From: Cercophora sp. LCS_1
Lineage: Eukaryota; Ascomycota; Sordariomycetes; Sordariales; Lasiosphaeriaceae
Direction of reading: 5' to 3'
Assembly (NCBI GenBank): GCA_036250225.1
Contig: JAPZLL010000010.1
Location: 868,001-932,000 of the forward strand
DNA: 64,000 nucleotides
Below the pieces are notes generated by a model, which was given only the letters and a program-made list of their open reading frames with translations, had not been told where the DNA came from and did not search any database. A program made the position numbers and the translations under genes. Below, in pieces: positions 23,461 through 34,600 of the stretch (positions are counted from its first letter, which is position 1; every line of letters starts with the position of its first letter).

Positions 23461-23906
23461 TTTGGTGTACTGGTTATGAGCGCATTTGAGTGTTTATTTT
23501 TGGGATGCAGCGTGTTGAGATGTTGTCGATTTGGTGTTTTGCACGGTCGCGAAATGAGTCGTGGTGTTTGTTCGTTCGATGCGCGGGAAAAAAGGTCGGA
23601 CGGGGCTATGACGTTGTCAATTGCCTGCGACGCATGGCGTAGAGGGTGACTAAGCAGTGGGATGATTATCGATTAGCCCGATGGCCTGCTTGGTGGACAC
23701 CACCAGTTGGTCATGGCCTCAAGATGGCCAAAATCCAGCGCCAAGAGTTTTCCCATTTCGTCAATTAGCCATATCTTTGTCAAACTCCGGCCTTTAAGAA
23801 CGGTAATTGCTTTGCAGCTCATACCCTGGGTATGGCTACCGAACCATCAACCCAGAAATATTCTCCGCTACGTCTTGGCCGGAAAGCCGCGATGCTGCTG
23901 AGGCGG

Positions 23907-24870
23907 ACCCCTCTTTCGCGGTGAAAATTGCAGTGAACTGGTGATGTTCTGAGGGCACGGCTGTGATTGGCTTGTTGCCTTGCGGTTGCAAGCGGGATTG
24001 CGCCTCGGCGGCTAGACCAAGCGACGGCCCATGGCAACCCCTTGAAGACCACGATTACAGTGTTCAGGTCGTGGCACCCACGTGCGTAAGGGTGGCGGGA
24101 CCGTGAGCGAATTGTCAACCACCCCCTCAGTGCGGGAAAGACCGCAATGCCTCCATCCCAACAATACGCCAGCCACGCCCATTGTTAGATCCAGTAGTTT
24201 AAAAATTAGAGATTCATAAGCTAGGGAACATGCCAACTTCAAAACAACATCCCCCATCATGCAGCTCATGACGTCATGTCAACCCCCCTTGCGGGGTGAA
24301 ATTTGCAGTGAAGAAGAGAGGCGAAGCGCCTGCAGGATCATATCAATAGCTTCAAGCTGAAAATGACATGTCTGGCGTGCCAACAGCCCCAGGTAGCTCC
24401 CACGCCGATTATGAGACCACCTTGAAAAGTCCGGCAGGTTGTTGGGGCGAAGAGGGTGGGGCAACCAACCCCCTCTTTCAGGGTGAATTTGCTGCGCATT
24501 GGCAATGCGACCACGATCTGCTCCCCATGGAAAGGCAGCAGCAGGAAACCATCTCCTCGCGCAAGTAAAAAATTGCAGTGTTCAGGTCACAGATGTGGCA
24601 TCGTGGATCAAAAGCTCCTTGAGGGACTCTGGCGAGGTTGGCACTCGTTCAGCACTAAAGCTACAGTGGGAGATCTGCATCTTGACCCGTCGGATCCTTG
24701 ACAAAACCGCTCCCCCTCGCGCAGGTCAAAAATTGCCGTGTCTCGGCTCCCTCCTCTATCTTCACCCCCAGGCGGCGATGGGTGTCCGCCGCCTTTGGGG
24801 GCCGAACCGGCAAGGCTGCGCCTGGGGGCGGGAAGCCATCACCTCGCGCGGGTCGAGAATCGCAGCGATA
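23907..24870 (+). repeat. Interspersed short repeats, upstream block (C-rich lead plus AAAATTGCAGTG)
   Basis: Eight copies of a 30-40 base element in the same orientation, starting near 23907, 24036, 24118, 24281, 24466, 24549, 24706 and 24836. Each has a C-rich lead (CCCCTC), a short GC-rich middle and an end related to GAAAATTGCAGTG. Later copies are diverged (AATTGCCGTG, AATCGCAGCG). Spacing is irregular (about 80-190 bases). No ORF of substance lies in 23461-25351. The same element recurs on the far side of the ankyrin gene. Confidence 0.7.
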
Positions 24871-25351
24871 GCGGCGGCCTCCCCCTAATACTCGGGTATC
24901 ACACTGAGCGAGGCGACCATATGGGAAAGCTGTTCCTTTGCTGATCTGGGTCATCAGCTTTTCAAAAAAAAAACGCACTCGCTGGAAATGGCCGAAGACA
25001 CGATAACTTTTCTACAAGTCGGCAGCATCAGCTTTGCGTACATGTATTCTGTGAATCAAGGCCGATGCCTGAGCTTGCTATGGTAATTCCGCTCAACTGC
25101 CACTGTTGTCGCTATCGCTATATCATTCGGTCGCTCAATAGCAACCTCGTTAAAAATTATTAGAAAACGGCAACCTGACAAATCATCCAGAAACTATAAG
25201 AACGCAGTCATTGGAAGGCTGTATATTGACATTGTCTCCCAGACCCTTCCCTAGAAGCAAAATCCAAATAGAAAATTATAAAATTCATTCTCTTGCCTGT
25301 CCTACCAAATTATAATACGGCATCGCGAGGCGAGCAGAAATGGCCGGGGTA

Positions 25352-27560
25352 CTACCGGGCATCGCATTGCAGTAGCTTTACAACCGCCTTGTGGCCGTTC
25401 TTAGCCGCCCGCGATAGTGGTGTTTGGCCGTCATTATCCCTCGATTCGATCTCGGCGCCCTTTTCAAGCAGTAGCTTCACAACCGCCTCGTGGCCATCCT
25501 CAGCCGCCCACAATAGTGGTGTTCGGTCCCAATAATCCTTCGATTCGATCTCGGCGCCCTTTTCAAGCAGTAGCTTTACTACTGCCTCGCGGCCCCATCG
25601 AGCCGCCCACGATAGTGATGTTTGGTTGTAATTATCCTTCGATTCGATTTCGGCGCCCTTCTCAAGCAGTAGCTTTACTACTGCCTCGCGGCCCCATCGA
25701 GCCGCCCATGATAGTGGTGTTTGGCCGTCATTATCCTTCGATTCGGTCTCGGCGCCCTTCTCAAGCAGTAGCTTTACTACTGCCTCGCGGCCCCATCGAG
25801 CCGCCCATGATAGTGGTGTTTGGCCGTCATTATCCTTCGATTCGGTCTCGGCGCCCTTCTCAAGCAGTAGCTTTACTACTGCCTCGCGGCCCCATCGGGC
25901 CGCCCGCGATAGTGGTGTTTGGTTGTGATTATCCTTCGATTCGATCTCGGCGCCCTTTTCAAGCAGTAGCTTTACTACTGCCTTGTTGCCCCATCGAGCC
26001 GCCCGCGATAGTGGTGTTTGGTTGTGATTACCCTTCGATTCGATCTCGGCGCCCTTCTCAAGCAGTAGTTTGACTACCGCCTCGTGGCCCCCTATAACCG
26101 CCCGCGATAGTGGTGTTTGGTTGTGATTATCCTTCGATTCGATCTCGGCGCCCTTTTCAAGCAGTAGCTTTACTACTGCCTCGTTGCCACATCGAGCCGC
26201 CCACAATAGTGGTGTTTGGCCGTCATTATCCTTCAATTCGGTCTCGGCGCCCTTTTCAAGCAGTAGCTTTACAACCGCCTCGCGGCCGTTCTTAGCCGCC
26301 CGAAATAGTGGTGTTTGGCCGTCATTATCCTTCGATTCGATTTCGGCGCCCTTCTCAAGCAGTAGTTTGACTACCGCCTCGTGGCCCCCTATAACCGCCC
26401 GCGATAGTAGTGTTTGGCCGTTATTATCCTTCGATTCGGTCTCGGCGCCCTTCTCAAGCAGTAGCTTGACTACCGCCTCGTGGCCCTCTATAACCGCCCG
26501 CAATAGTGGTGTTTGGTTGCGATCATCCTTCGATTCGATTTCGGCGCCCTTCTCAAGCAGTAGCTTGACTACCGCCTCGTGGCCGTTCACAGCCGCCCAC
26601 GATAGTGGTGTCTGCCCATACCTGCTGTCGCGTGACTCGATGTTCGCTCCCATTTGGATTAGAATCTCAGTGGCGTCAAGGTACCCATTCTGACATGCGT
26701 AATGTAACGGGGTTGATCCTCTGTCCTTCCTAGTCGTTGAGGAAATAATTTGTCGCGTTGCTTTTGACAGCCGCAATGGTGTTTCCCCTTGTTGCCGTCG
26801 CAAACTCTCTCTGACTGAACCTTTGAGAACTCTCCTGTATATATCGCTAGGAAGTAGCTCTTGATCGAAGTCGAACACGACTGACAGTGGTCGCTTCAGC
26901 GTGGCTGATAGCCTGGACATGGAGGACCACCCGCTGGTAGAGCAACTTCGCAGTGAATCAATATCCCGAAGGACAACTAATGATGCGGTATCTGCTTCCA
27001 CCCTCCGGAGAGCCCGTCGAACGACTGGTTTCTCAAGAATTGTTTGCTGTTCAGCTAGCGATGCGCTAACCAAAAAGTTAGTCATGTGCTATCCCTGTAT
27101 TGAAAATGATGATCTTTGTACGTTACCTATGACATGCACCTAAAATTAGCCCCAAGGTGCTTGTTACATGCTTGATCATTTCTTGGGCTTCACTCATGCC
27201 TTGCGTCTTGAAGAGAATGCGGATCCTAGCCGCAACGTCATGCTGAGAATCCTCGCTCGTCCGTAAATTCGCTACCTCCCCGTCGATGACTGCAATTAGA
27301 ACTCGGCAGTGAGATAGACAACGATCAAGATCCATAGTCAGCTGGTAATGGGGATCCTCAGAGTTGCGGTCTGCCCATTTGCTGATCTCCGTCAGAGCAA
27401 TGTTGAGACCTGTGAGCTGCATCTCAAAGGTAGAGACAGTCAAATCAGCCATGTTCCATTTGCTTCGGAGCTCAGACACAGAACGGATGGTTTTGGCGAG
27501 GAGGTCAATGATGGTAATAACGGCGCTCGCCGCCCCAAGAATGGTGATTGGGTCAGCCAT
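25352..27560 (-). CDS. Fungal STAND N-terminal domain protein with 14 ankyrin repeats
   Basis: Exons 27560-27127 and 27065-25352 give 715 residues. The 61-nt intron (GTAACG, TGACTAAC, GGTTAG) joins in frame. The N-terminal domain (MADPITILGAASAVITII) matches the fungal N-terminal domain of STAND/NLR-like proteins. A linker follows, then 13 full 33-residue ankyrin repeats and a truncated last one. Most repeats are nearly identical (AVVKLLLEKGAEIESKD..QTPLSRAA). Differences are concentrated at a few positions before the first helix (for example ARWGRE, VIGGHE, AKNGRE). There is no NACHT or NB-ARC domain. By family this is a candidate self/non-self recognition or signalling protein. The 99-base DNA repeats also make the array prone to copy-number change. 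Confidence 0.9.
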
Positions 27561-27838
27561 CTCGCAACAAGGTAGCGATAGTGACGATGAAGAACGAAAC
27601 TAAAGTGGGGATATCTAGAACCTTGCGGTATCTCTAGATATTTCCGGACTAAAGCCTTCGTTTACAAGAGGCAAGAGAGATCAAATTAGAGTCTAAGAAT
27701 GAGGAGCCTGAGGCCTGACCCCATATTCGAATTTGGCGAAGGCCGGGTGGGGTTGGGCGGAGTTGGGCAGCTTTGAGGTTCGCGCGTTTTTCAGCTTGCT
27801 GCTGCCTGTCAGAAATCGCTGCCGATTGTTGGAGTGGC

Positions 27839-28674
27839 TTCCCCTCAGTGACGGCGGAAATTGCAGTGAAAAATGGTGGTGGTTGATTGGCGCTGCCCGT
27901 GGAACGGGCTGTGCATTTCCCACATCCACCACCCACAGGTAAGGTCGCGTCCTCTCAAACCATTGCCCCCCTGAGGGAATTGCTGGCAAGTGCATCGGAA
28001 AGCCAGAACCTCCACGAAAAACTTGTTGCAGACGTCGGTAATTGAAGAATGCGCATCTTGAAGGCTCGACCCGAGAAGAACAAAGTCATGTCACGCTGCG
28101 ATGGCACCCATCTTCTCGACTCCAGGTCCCTGGAACATTATGAGCAAACACCGCGTGTCTCATGAGGACCCCCTTCCCCATCACCAAAAATGCAGTGCAG
28201 CCCCCAACAGCAGGTGTGAGGGGACAAAACCTGGCAGACAGCGATTGACTCATGATCTCGCGAGCGGCTCTCCAAAAAGGTAGTGTTGGGCCCTCCGAGA
28301 CGACAATAATTGCGGTGATGGTGTAAGGGTTGGGGCGCAGCCCCTGAGGTCGTCAGAGCCCTCTCGCAAGGCAGACGCTGGTCTCTAGGTACGGTAGAGA
28401 GGCTTCATCCCATACGGTGAAGTAGCCGGCGAAAGGCTCTCAAAAATGCAGTGCAAGTACCCTTCCAGGGGACAAAAATTGCAGTGCAGCCCCCAAGATG
28501 CAGACAAACACTCGCTGCCAGTCGCGCAGCCCAGTGAAGCACGGAGCGCCGAGACAGTGACCGGCCAAAGTGGGGCATTTCCGGCCGGTGACAGCCTCGC
28601 TTCCTGTCTAGCGAGTGGTTCTCAAAATTGCAGTGCCAACACCCTTCTGGGAGCCCAAAAATGCAGTGCAACCC
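27839..28674 (+). repeat. Interspersed short repeats, downstream block
   Basis: Seven copies in the same orientation as the block at 23.9-24.9 kb: near 27839, 28167, 28289, 28435, 28458, 28616 and 28638. The last four form two close pairs ending in AAAATGCAGTGCA or AAAATTGCAGTGC. Together with the upstream block they bracket the ankyrin gene. No gene is supportable in 27561-29043. Confidence 0.7.
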
Positions 28675-29043
28675 AAGTCGGTGTGGCCTGGAAGCCCACC
28701 CTCAACAAGCATCCTGGGCACAGCATCACTCAGCATCACAAGCATCACAAACTTCACACAACCAGATCTCAGGTCAGGGATCATGTATATTGCTAATGCA
28801 TCGCCGGCCCATATCCCATCCGCCGGCAGGTGTCTCAGTCTAAAACAACCAGACCACCCCATTCCATCTATCCATTTTCCTCTAACCATGTTTGTTGCCG
28901 CCCGACCACCAACCGAATGCGGAGATAAAAACGCCATGAAATGCACAAATAACCACCGAAGTGCAAAAAATGCCCTACCACTTTTTCGGTAGGCAGGGCC
29001 GATGAAGAATCGAAGAAGAAACCACCGCTCTGCTCAACTCAAC

Positions 29044-31380
29044 TCAGACTGACCCCTGGAACAACGCCAACGTCGCGCAAAAGTTGTTCCTATTATCCGA
29101 ATCCAGCGCCACGCTCTCCCCGTTGACGGTGAGCATGTTGACGCTGGCCTTGGTGTTGAGCGCAAAGAAGTGGACGGTGCTGTTCTCGAGCGACACCATG
29201 TTGTTCTGGCACGACTGGGTCTGGAGACAGTCCTGGTTGTAGTTGTCAAAGAAAGAGTAGAGGCCGGCGCCGTAGATGAAGATGTCCTTGGAGTTGACGG
29301 CGCGCACGCCCCAAGATCGCTCGCAGGTGCCGCTGGTGTCGCCGGCGCACGAGGTCGCAAAGTCGGGATCGCCGAATTGAGGGTTGACGTCGAAGGGCGA
29401 GGTAGCGATCGGGTTGCCCTGGAAATACGGGGTCTCGGTCTGGATCAGGGCGAGGTAGACGGCGGAGGCGTTGGTGAACTGGTAGTTGTAGAGGACCGAG
29501 TGCTCCGAGGCAGTGCCCCAGCCCCAAACAGGACCTTCGCCCTCGATGAGAACACCGCGACCGTTGAAGACGTCGATCTGAGCGTTGTTGGCCTCGGGCT
29601 CGAGATCGTGGTCGGCAACCCAGTACCAGGTGTTCTCCAGGTAGGCGGAACCGCCGGGCTTGATGTGCAGCATCATGAAGGAGCCGAAGCAGTCAGGGTT
29701 GACGGGGTTGGTAACGTTCGGGTTCTTGGCGCACTTGTCGAGGAGGAGCTGGGTGCCCGCGTAGCCACCGATGCGAGTGTGCACATCCCAGAGACCAGCG
29801 GCACCAGGGGTTGTGCCGGCGATGTTCCACTCCATCATGATGGCACCGGGCTGCGGGCCAGCAGTACCGAAGATGAGCTCGGACATCTCGACCTCGCCCT
29901 TTTCACCGGGTTGACCGACCTGGAAGACGGGCTGAGGGTTGCTCTGGTCCTTGAAGGTGCTGTCACCGCCAGCCAAGATGAGAGGCCAGATCTCACCAGT
30001 GATCTTGATGTTCTTGGGAACCTTGACCGTCTTAGTGATGATGTAGGCGCCGTGGTCGAAGTAGACGATCTGGTCAGGCGTCGCCTTGTCGAAGATGGCC
30101 TGGATGGCATCCGTGTCGTCGGTCACACCATCGCCCTTGGCGCCGTTGGACTTGACGCTAATGAAAGCGCTCGCGGGGACGTTCTCATACTGAGGCTTGG
30201 AGCGAGTGAAAACCTTGCCGGAGGAATCTAGCAGAGACTGAGGCTTGGGGATGCTGGTCTGAGGGCTCTGAACAGCCTTGCCAGCGCCGCCAGCGATACC
30301 ACCGTAGGTGCGGCCTTGGACGAAGAAGTTGACCTTGCCGGGTGCGACGATGACGTCGCCGGTCGCGTTGCTGAGTACACCCTGCGAAGTGCCGCTGAGG
30401 TCAACGTTGTCGAGAACGAGAGTACCGTTGGTCTGAGGGGAGGCAGGATCGTAGGCGGTCTTGATGCCAACAGGAGTGTTTGTGAAGGCGCTATCGACAA
30501 CGAGAACAGAGCCGACAGTCTGGCTAGTAGGGCCACCATTCGACATGTCGATGCCAACCTCACAGTTGTTGACCTTGAGATCGTGGAAGGTCCAAGCCCA
30601 GTTCCAGTTCATGAAGATGGCAGTCTTGCAGTTGTTGAAGGTCAGGTTGCGCGTCGTGAACTGCTGGTTGCCGAAGAAGGCACCAAACTTGCCGCCGTTG
30701 AAGGTAAGGTCCGTCATAAAACCACCCGATCCGTTATCCATGAAGATACCCTGCTGTGCGTTGGCATCGCCACCATCGGTGCGCATGTTGAACACGATGT
30801 TCTGCAGACTGGTAGCTTGAGCGACCTGCCAGTGGATACCAGCGCCGACGTTGAAAGGCATGGCAGTCAAGTCGATGACCAGGTTGCGAATCTGGCGGAA
30901 GAAGTTGTTCTGGTTGACCCAAAAGTTGTTGCCCTCCGAATCGTAGGGATCGGCGTCAATGACAGCCATGCCCTCGAACCCAGCAGTCGCCTTGATGGTG
31001 GGAGGGTTGATCGCGTCGCCAACGATTTGGGTGTAGTAGAGCTGGATGATAGGCTTGCTGACAGCGTAGGTACCAGGAGGGAAGTAGACCAGAGCGGGCG
31101 TGGTAGTGCTAGATGAACAGCCTTGACCACAGCGATTGCCATCAGCGATGGCCCTGTTGATGGCTTCGGTGTCATCTGTTGATCCATCGCCGACGGCGCC
31201 AAAGTCCTTGACGTTGCGGAAGACCTTGTGGTTGGGGTCACCAAAGGCTGCTTTGCCCTGGCGATCAATGGTGGCGAGCCAGTAGCCGGAAGAAGCTTGG
31301 CGTGGTGCCGGCACCGCGAGGGCAGGAGCCCAAAGGCTCCAGGCCAGGTAGAAGAACGTAAGTATCGTAGAGAGGCCCAT
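29044..31380 (-). CDS. Secreted exo-beta-1,3-glucanase, GH55
   Basis: A single intronless frame of 778 residues. The N-terminus (MGLSTILTFFYLAWSLWAPALA) is a signal peptide. Two tandem right-handed beta-helix domains of the pectate-lyase-3 type each open with the family signature: FGAVGDGSTDDTEAIN near 60 and NGAKGDGVTDDTDAIQ near 410. The inter-domain linker is near 370-400. The C-terminal helix contains WYWVADHDLE and TASEHSVLYNYQF; a Glu in the latter region is the probable general acid by comparison with the family. GH55 enzymes release glucose or short oligomers from beta-1,3-glucans such as laminarin and fungal walls. Several N-glycosylation sequons are present. Cys pairs near the C-terminus (DCLQTQSC) suggest disulfides. 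Confidence 0.95.
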   Translation of the reverse strand: MGLSTILTFFYLAWSLWAPALAVPAPRQASSGYWLATIDRQGKAAFGDPNHKVFRNVKDFGAVGDGSTDDTEAINRAIADGNRCGQGCSSSTTTPALVYFPPGTYAVSKPIIQLYYTQIVGDAINPPTIKATAGFEGMAVIDADPYDSEGNNFWVNQNNFFRQIRNLVIDLTAMPFNVGAGIHWQVAQATSLQNIVFNMRTDGGDANAQQGIFMDNGSGGFMTDLTFNGGKFGAFFGNQQFTTRNLTFNNCKTAIFMNWNWAWTFHDLKVNNCEVGIDMSNGGPTSQTVGSVLVVDSAFTNTPVGIKTAYDPASPQTNGTLVLDNVDLSGTSQGVLSNATGDVIVAPGKVNFFVQGRTYGGIAGGAGKAVQSPQTSIPKPQSLLDSSGKVFTRSKPQYENVPASAFISVKSNGAKGDGVTDDTDAIQAIFDKATPDQIVYFDHGAYIITKTVKVPKNIKITGEIWPLILAGGDSTFKDQSNPQPVFQVGQPGEKGEVEMSELIFGTAGPQPGAIMMEWNIAGTTPGAAGLWDVHTRIGGYAGTQLLLDKCAKNPNVTNPVNPDCFGSFMMLHIKPGGSAYLENTWYWVADHDLEPEANNAQIDVFNGRGVLIEGEGPVWGWGTASEHSVLYNYQFTNASAVYLALIQTETPYFQGNPIATSPFDVNPQFGDPDFATSCAGDTSGTCERSWGVRAVNSKDIFIYGAGLYSFFDNYNQDCLQTQSCQNNMVSLENSTVHFFALNTKASVNMLTVNGESVALDSDNRNNFCATLALFQGSV

Positions 31381-31574
31381 CGTTGCGAAGAGCCAGCTAT
31401 TCGCAGAGGATTTGTGAGGACGTCGTGAGGTAAGTTTTGGGAACTGGCGTTGGTGTTAGTTGTAGGTTGCGTGAGGAAGCAGTGGTGAGAAGAAAGGAAG
31501 GGTGAGGAGGTGGTGGGCTTTAAACATGATGAGCTGGTGCATGTGTTGACAGGGTCGTGAATAACAATAGCGGA

Positions 31575-31665
31575 ACCTCAATGACTATTATTGAAGCCTT
31601 GACCGCAATGGATAATAGCTGTGTTGTGAAGAACAATAAGGTCATTGCGGTGTGTGACCTCATTG
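31575..31665. promoter_or_regulatory. Four copies of a nonamer in the GH55 promoter
   Basis: ACCTCAATG (31575), ACCGCAATG (31602), CATTGCGGT (31643, the inverse of the second) and ACCTCATTG (31657) lie 195-285 bases upstream of the GH55 start. Direct and inverted copies within 91 bases suggest a regulator site, but no factor is assigned. Confidence 0.3.
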
Positions 31666-34600
31666 GCAGCCAAGATTTTTTCCATGTCAACAGCTCACTG
31701 GGGTTCCGCCCACTCACCGCCCACCAAAAAAGGCAAGTGACGACTTATGCAAAGTTGGGATGAAACAAGCAAAGTGAAGAGAAGACGCAACAAATGGACA
31801 CTCACATTGGTGAACGAGGTTGAAGATGATGTCGTGCGACCAGTCAAGGCCGCCTGCGGTAAGAGAGTGCCGTCGGGACAATGTCCACTCAATGAGCGAA
31901 GACGGCTAGAGGTGAGCCGGTTGACTTGGGGAGTAGGCTTCTCGGGAATGCAGCTAGGGACGGCGGCATCGAATCTTATACTTCGGCTGTAGGGCAAGAG
32001 AGCCTCCCGCTCCTCGAGGTCGGCTCTCGGCGCCCCTCCCGCCTCCGTGCCCGCCTCCCATGTTTCTCCACGCAACAAGGAGCCCAGCGGGGCATGGCGG
32101 CGGCTGGGGTGGTGGCAAGCAATAACCGCCTCATGATTGTCCTCGCACACGTCTTCTGTAACGATATCCCTCCTCCTCCCAGTTCCCGGCTCGCTCAGCG
32201 GCGGGGGCATGACGGCCCGGCTGAAGTGCCGCGTGCCTGGGAACCAAACAGATCAGCAAGGGGCGTGAGTACAGCAGACGGGTTGGGCAGTGAGAGGCGA
32301 GCAGATGACTCTGGCACCTTGGCAGTGAACCGGCCAGAACATCCCTGACTCTCGTAGCATCTTCGGCAGGCAAGAGCTGTAAACTCAATTCGGCCCTGCG
32401 TCGGAGGGCGCCGAGCAGCATCCCAGCATGGCGCGCAGAGATATGGGATTTACTGGCCGCGCAACTGGTCGCGGGAGCCCAGATTCTCAGACAAGCTAGC
32501 AAGCTGGCAAGCAGGAAAAGCCCCGAACCCAAGCCATGGGGGTAAGGCTTGGGGTGGGAAGCATGCGGTGGGTGGTATGGGTGGTGGGATATCGGATGAC
32601 GGGGCAAGATCTGGCGGCACACACCCAATTGTTTTCGAGCCGCAGATTGTCCAGGGCTGGAGCTCCAGGGGTTCGTCAATGCATGCGCCGATCAAGCGAT
32701 CAAGCGACACGGCCACAACCGTCTCACACTCCAGGGCGGCCGTAATGCAGCGAATATTGGAATGGATCGATCCGGCTGTCTCTCCGAATGCCAAAAGAGA
32801 GTCGAGGTGCCGATGATCATCGACGTGGACGGGCCAAAGGGCAGGTTGCAGCAGCGGTCGATGGAATGGGCAGGAAGCAACGTCTCGCTCCACGTCGTCT
32901 GTTCTGAGTTCAAGGTGTGGCGAAGGTGCGCCGGGGGTGGCGCGCCGATCGACGAAACGGGCCTTGGCGCAGGGGTTGGGCCGGTAAATGGCCCCTGCCA
33001 AAAAAAAGTCAGTGGGGGGGCATCTCGGCGCTTGAACTTGCACTGTCTGCACTTTGAACCTGTTATCGCGTTTATTCCATCACTTTCTGCATTCATTCGC
33101 TGCCGGCAGTCCAACGATCACAACCGCGCACAATGCGCGAGTCTTCTGCTAAATTGAGGGGATGTGGACCACGACGACGAGGTTGTGCGCTGGCTTACTC
33201 GCTGCAGAGGCGACGTTTCAAAACGATGGGGTGGGGCAGCCTCCCGCCTTCCTCAGCGCGTCCCGCACTGGTACCCCGCGGGACGACCACAGCCTATTAA
33301 TTGCGGCGTTTGAGATGCTGTTCCTTGCAGGCCTGCTGTGCCTCCTGTATGGCGGATATTGGCGACGGTTCCTGGATTTTTGGTTCATGCACACCAATGG
33401 ATTTCTGGTCAGCCTGTCGACACCGCCATGGCTGGGATGGGCCACGGTGACAGAATGTTTGACTCTGCGGCGGTGAGCCACGTCTGCTGGAGCGCGCAAG
33501 TCATGGCTTTCGCTGGACAGGAAGGAACCTTTAGAGCCAAGACATGCACATGTAGCACTACTAGCAATTCGGTACTTGTCTGCAAGATCTGATGGGACCG
33601 GACGCAGTGCAACGACAAAGCGCTTGCTTGGCAACACCATGTATTCGTCATCACGGCATCCACCAAACAGTATCCCGGGATCCACCCCAGGTTAGCCGCC
33701 CAGCTCTCGACCACGCCAGTTGCCTCACATATATTGGTCTGGCCTTCCCTCGCCCTGTCGGGACGGATTGCCTCGACGGACTGCAGACCTGCTGAGCTGG
33801 GACTCCATCTCGACCTGACTTTGTTCCTCTGTACAACTAGACAACTGCCACTACCCAGCTCTGTCACGTTACTTCAGTCACCTGTATCTTCGGCAAGGGA
33901 TCTTGTCATGAAGGCGATCTCCACGGCGCAACCAGGACAACCCATGGGGGTGAGATGGTTTTGCTGGCCCAACGCCGAGAGAGCGGCATCCTCGGTGATA
34001 CGATACCCCTATCGACGTAGGTCATGGCAAGACATTGTTGCTGCCACGAGCTCACAGGAAATTTCCGGCGTGTTTCTGCCCTACCAATGCGCCGAGACCA
34101 CGAGTGACGTTGCAGAAGGTCTTTATTTCTTTTGGTGGTCGGTCGAGACCATCGTTGATGTTCACCTTAGTATCGACTGCTCTGTTTCTCTCTCATTTTC
34201 TGGGTCTTTCTAGGTTGTTCATGCGTCGCATGCAGGCTGTCCTTGTCAAGTAGCAACTGGGGAACCCCTCGTTCGGTCAACAATGCATTGCATCTGATAC
34301 CAAACTCGCCCAGACTGACCCAGATCACCGAACCATCAGTCCCATAATACGGACAAATGCCGATCTTATGACCATCTCGACGACTAAACCCTTGTCTTTC
34401 TTATCAGCAACTATTCCTCCAAAGCAAGGTGGTGACTCCCTTCCGTTCTCCATCCCGATCAGCGCCGAGAAGCGCCGAGAAGCGGCACGGAGCAAGCTCC
34501 GCTCTCCCCGATCAAACACTGGATGTCGGCCCTAGCCCTCCGAGATGGGATGGGCTGCCAAACAGCTTGAAACATCTCCCTTAGCAAACAAACACAACTC

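Noticed and set aside
25352..26640. Regular repeats that might suggest a CRISPR array
   Set aside because: The 99-base units are coding ankyrin repeats with no spacer structure, in a eukaryotic gene.
25417..26693. Plus-strand repetitive ORFs across the ankyrin array
   Set aside because: They arise from the 99-base ankyrin repeats read on the wrong strand.
29170..31116. Long plus-strand ORFs (353 and 266 codons) opposite the GH55 gene
   Set aside because: They are antisense shadows of a strongly conserved GH55 reading frame; composition is Val/Asp/Gly-rich with no domain.
31666..33157. Minus- and plus-strand ORFs of 130-200 codons
   Set aside because: Mutually overlapping on both strands, Arg/Ser/Pro-rich, no domain or convincing introns.
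33162..33476. 104-codon ORF with a hydrophobic stretch
   Set aside because: No signal-peptide-like start, no domain, no paralogue in the window; chance cannot be excluded.
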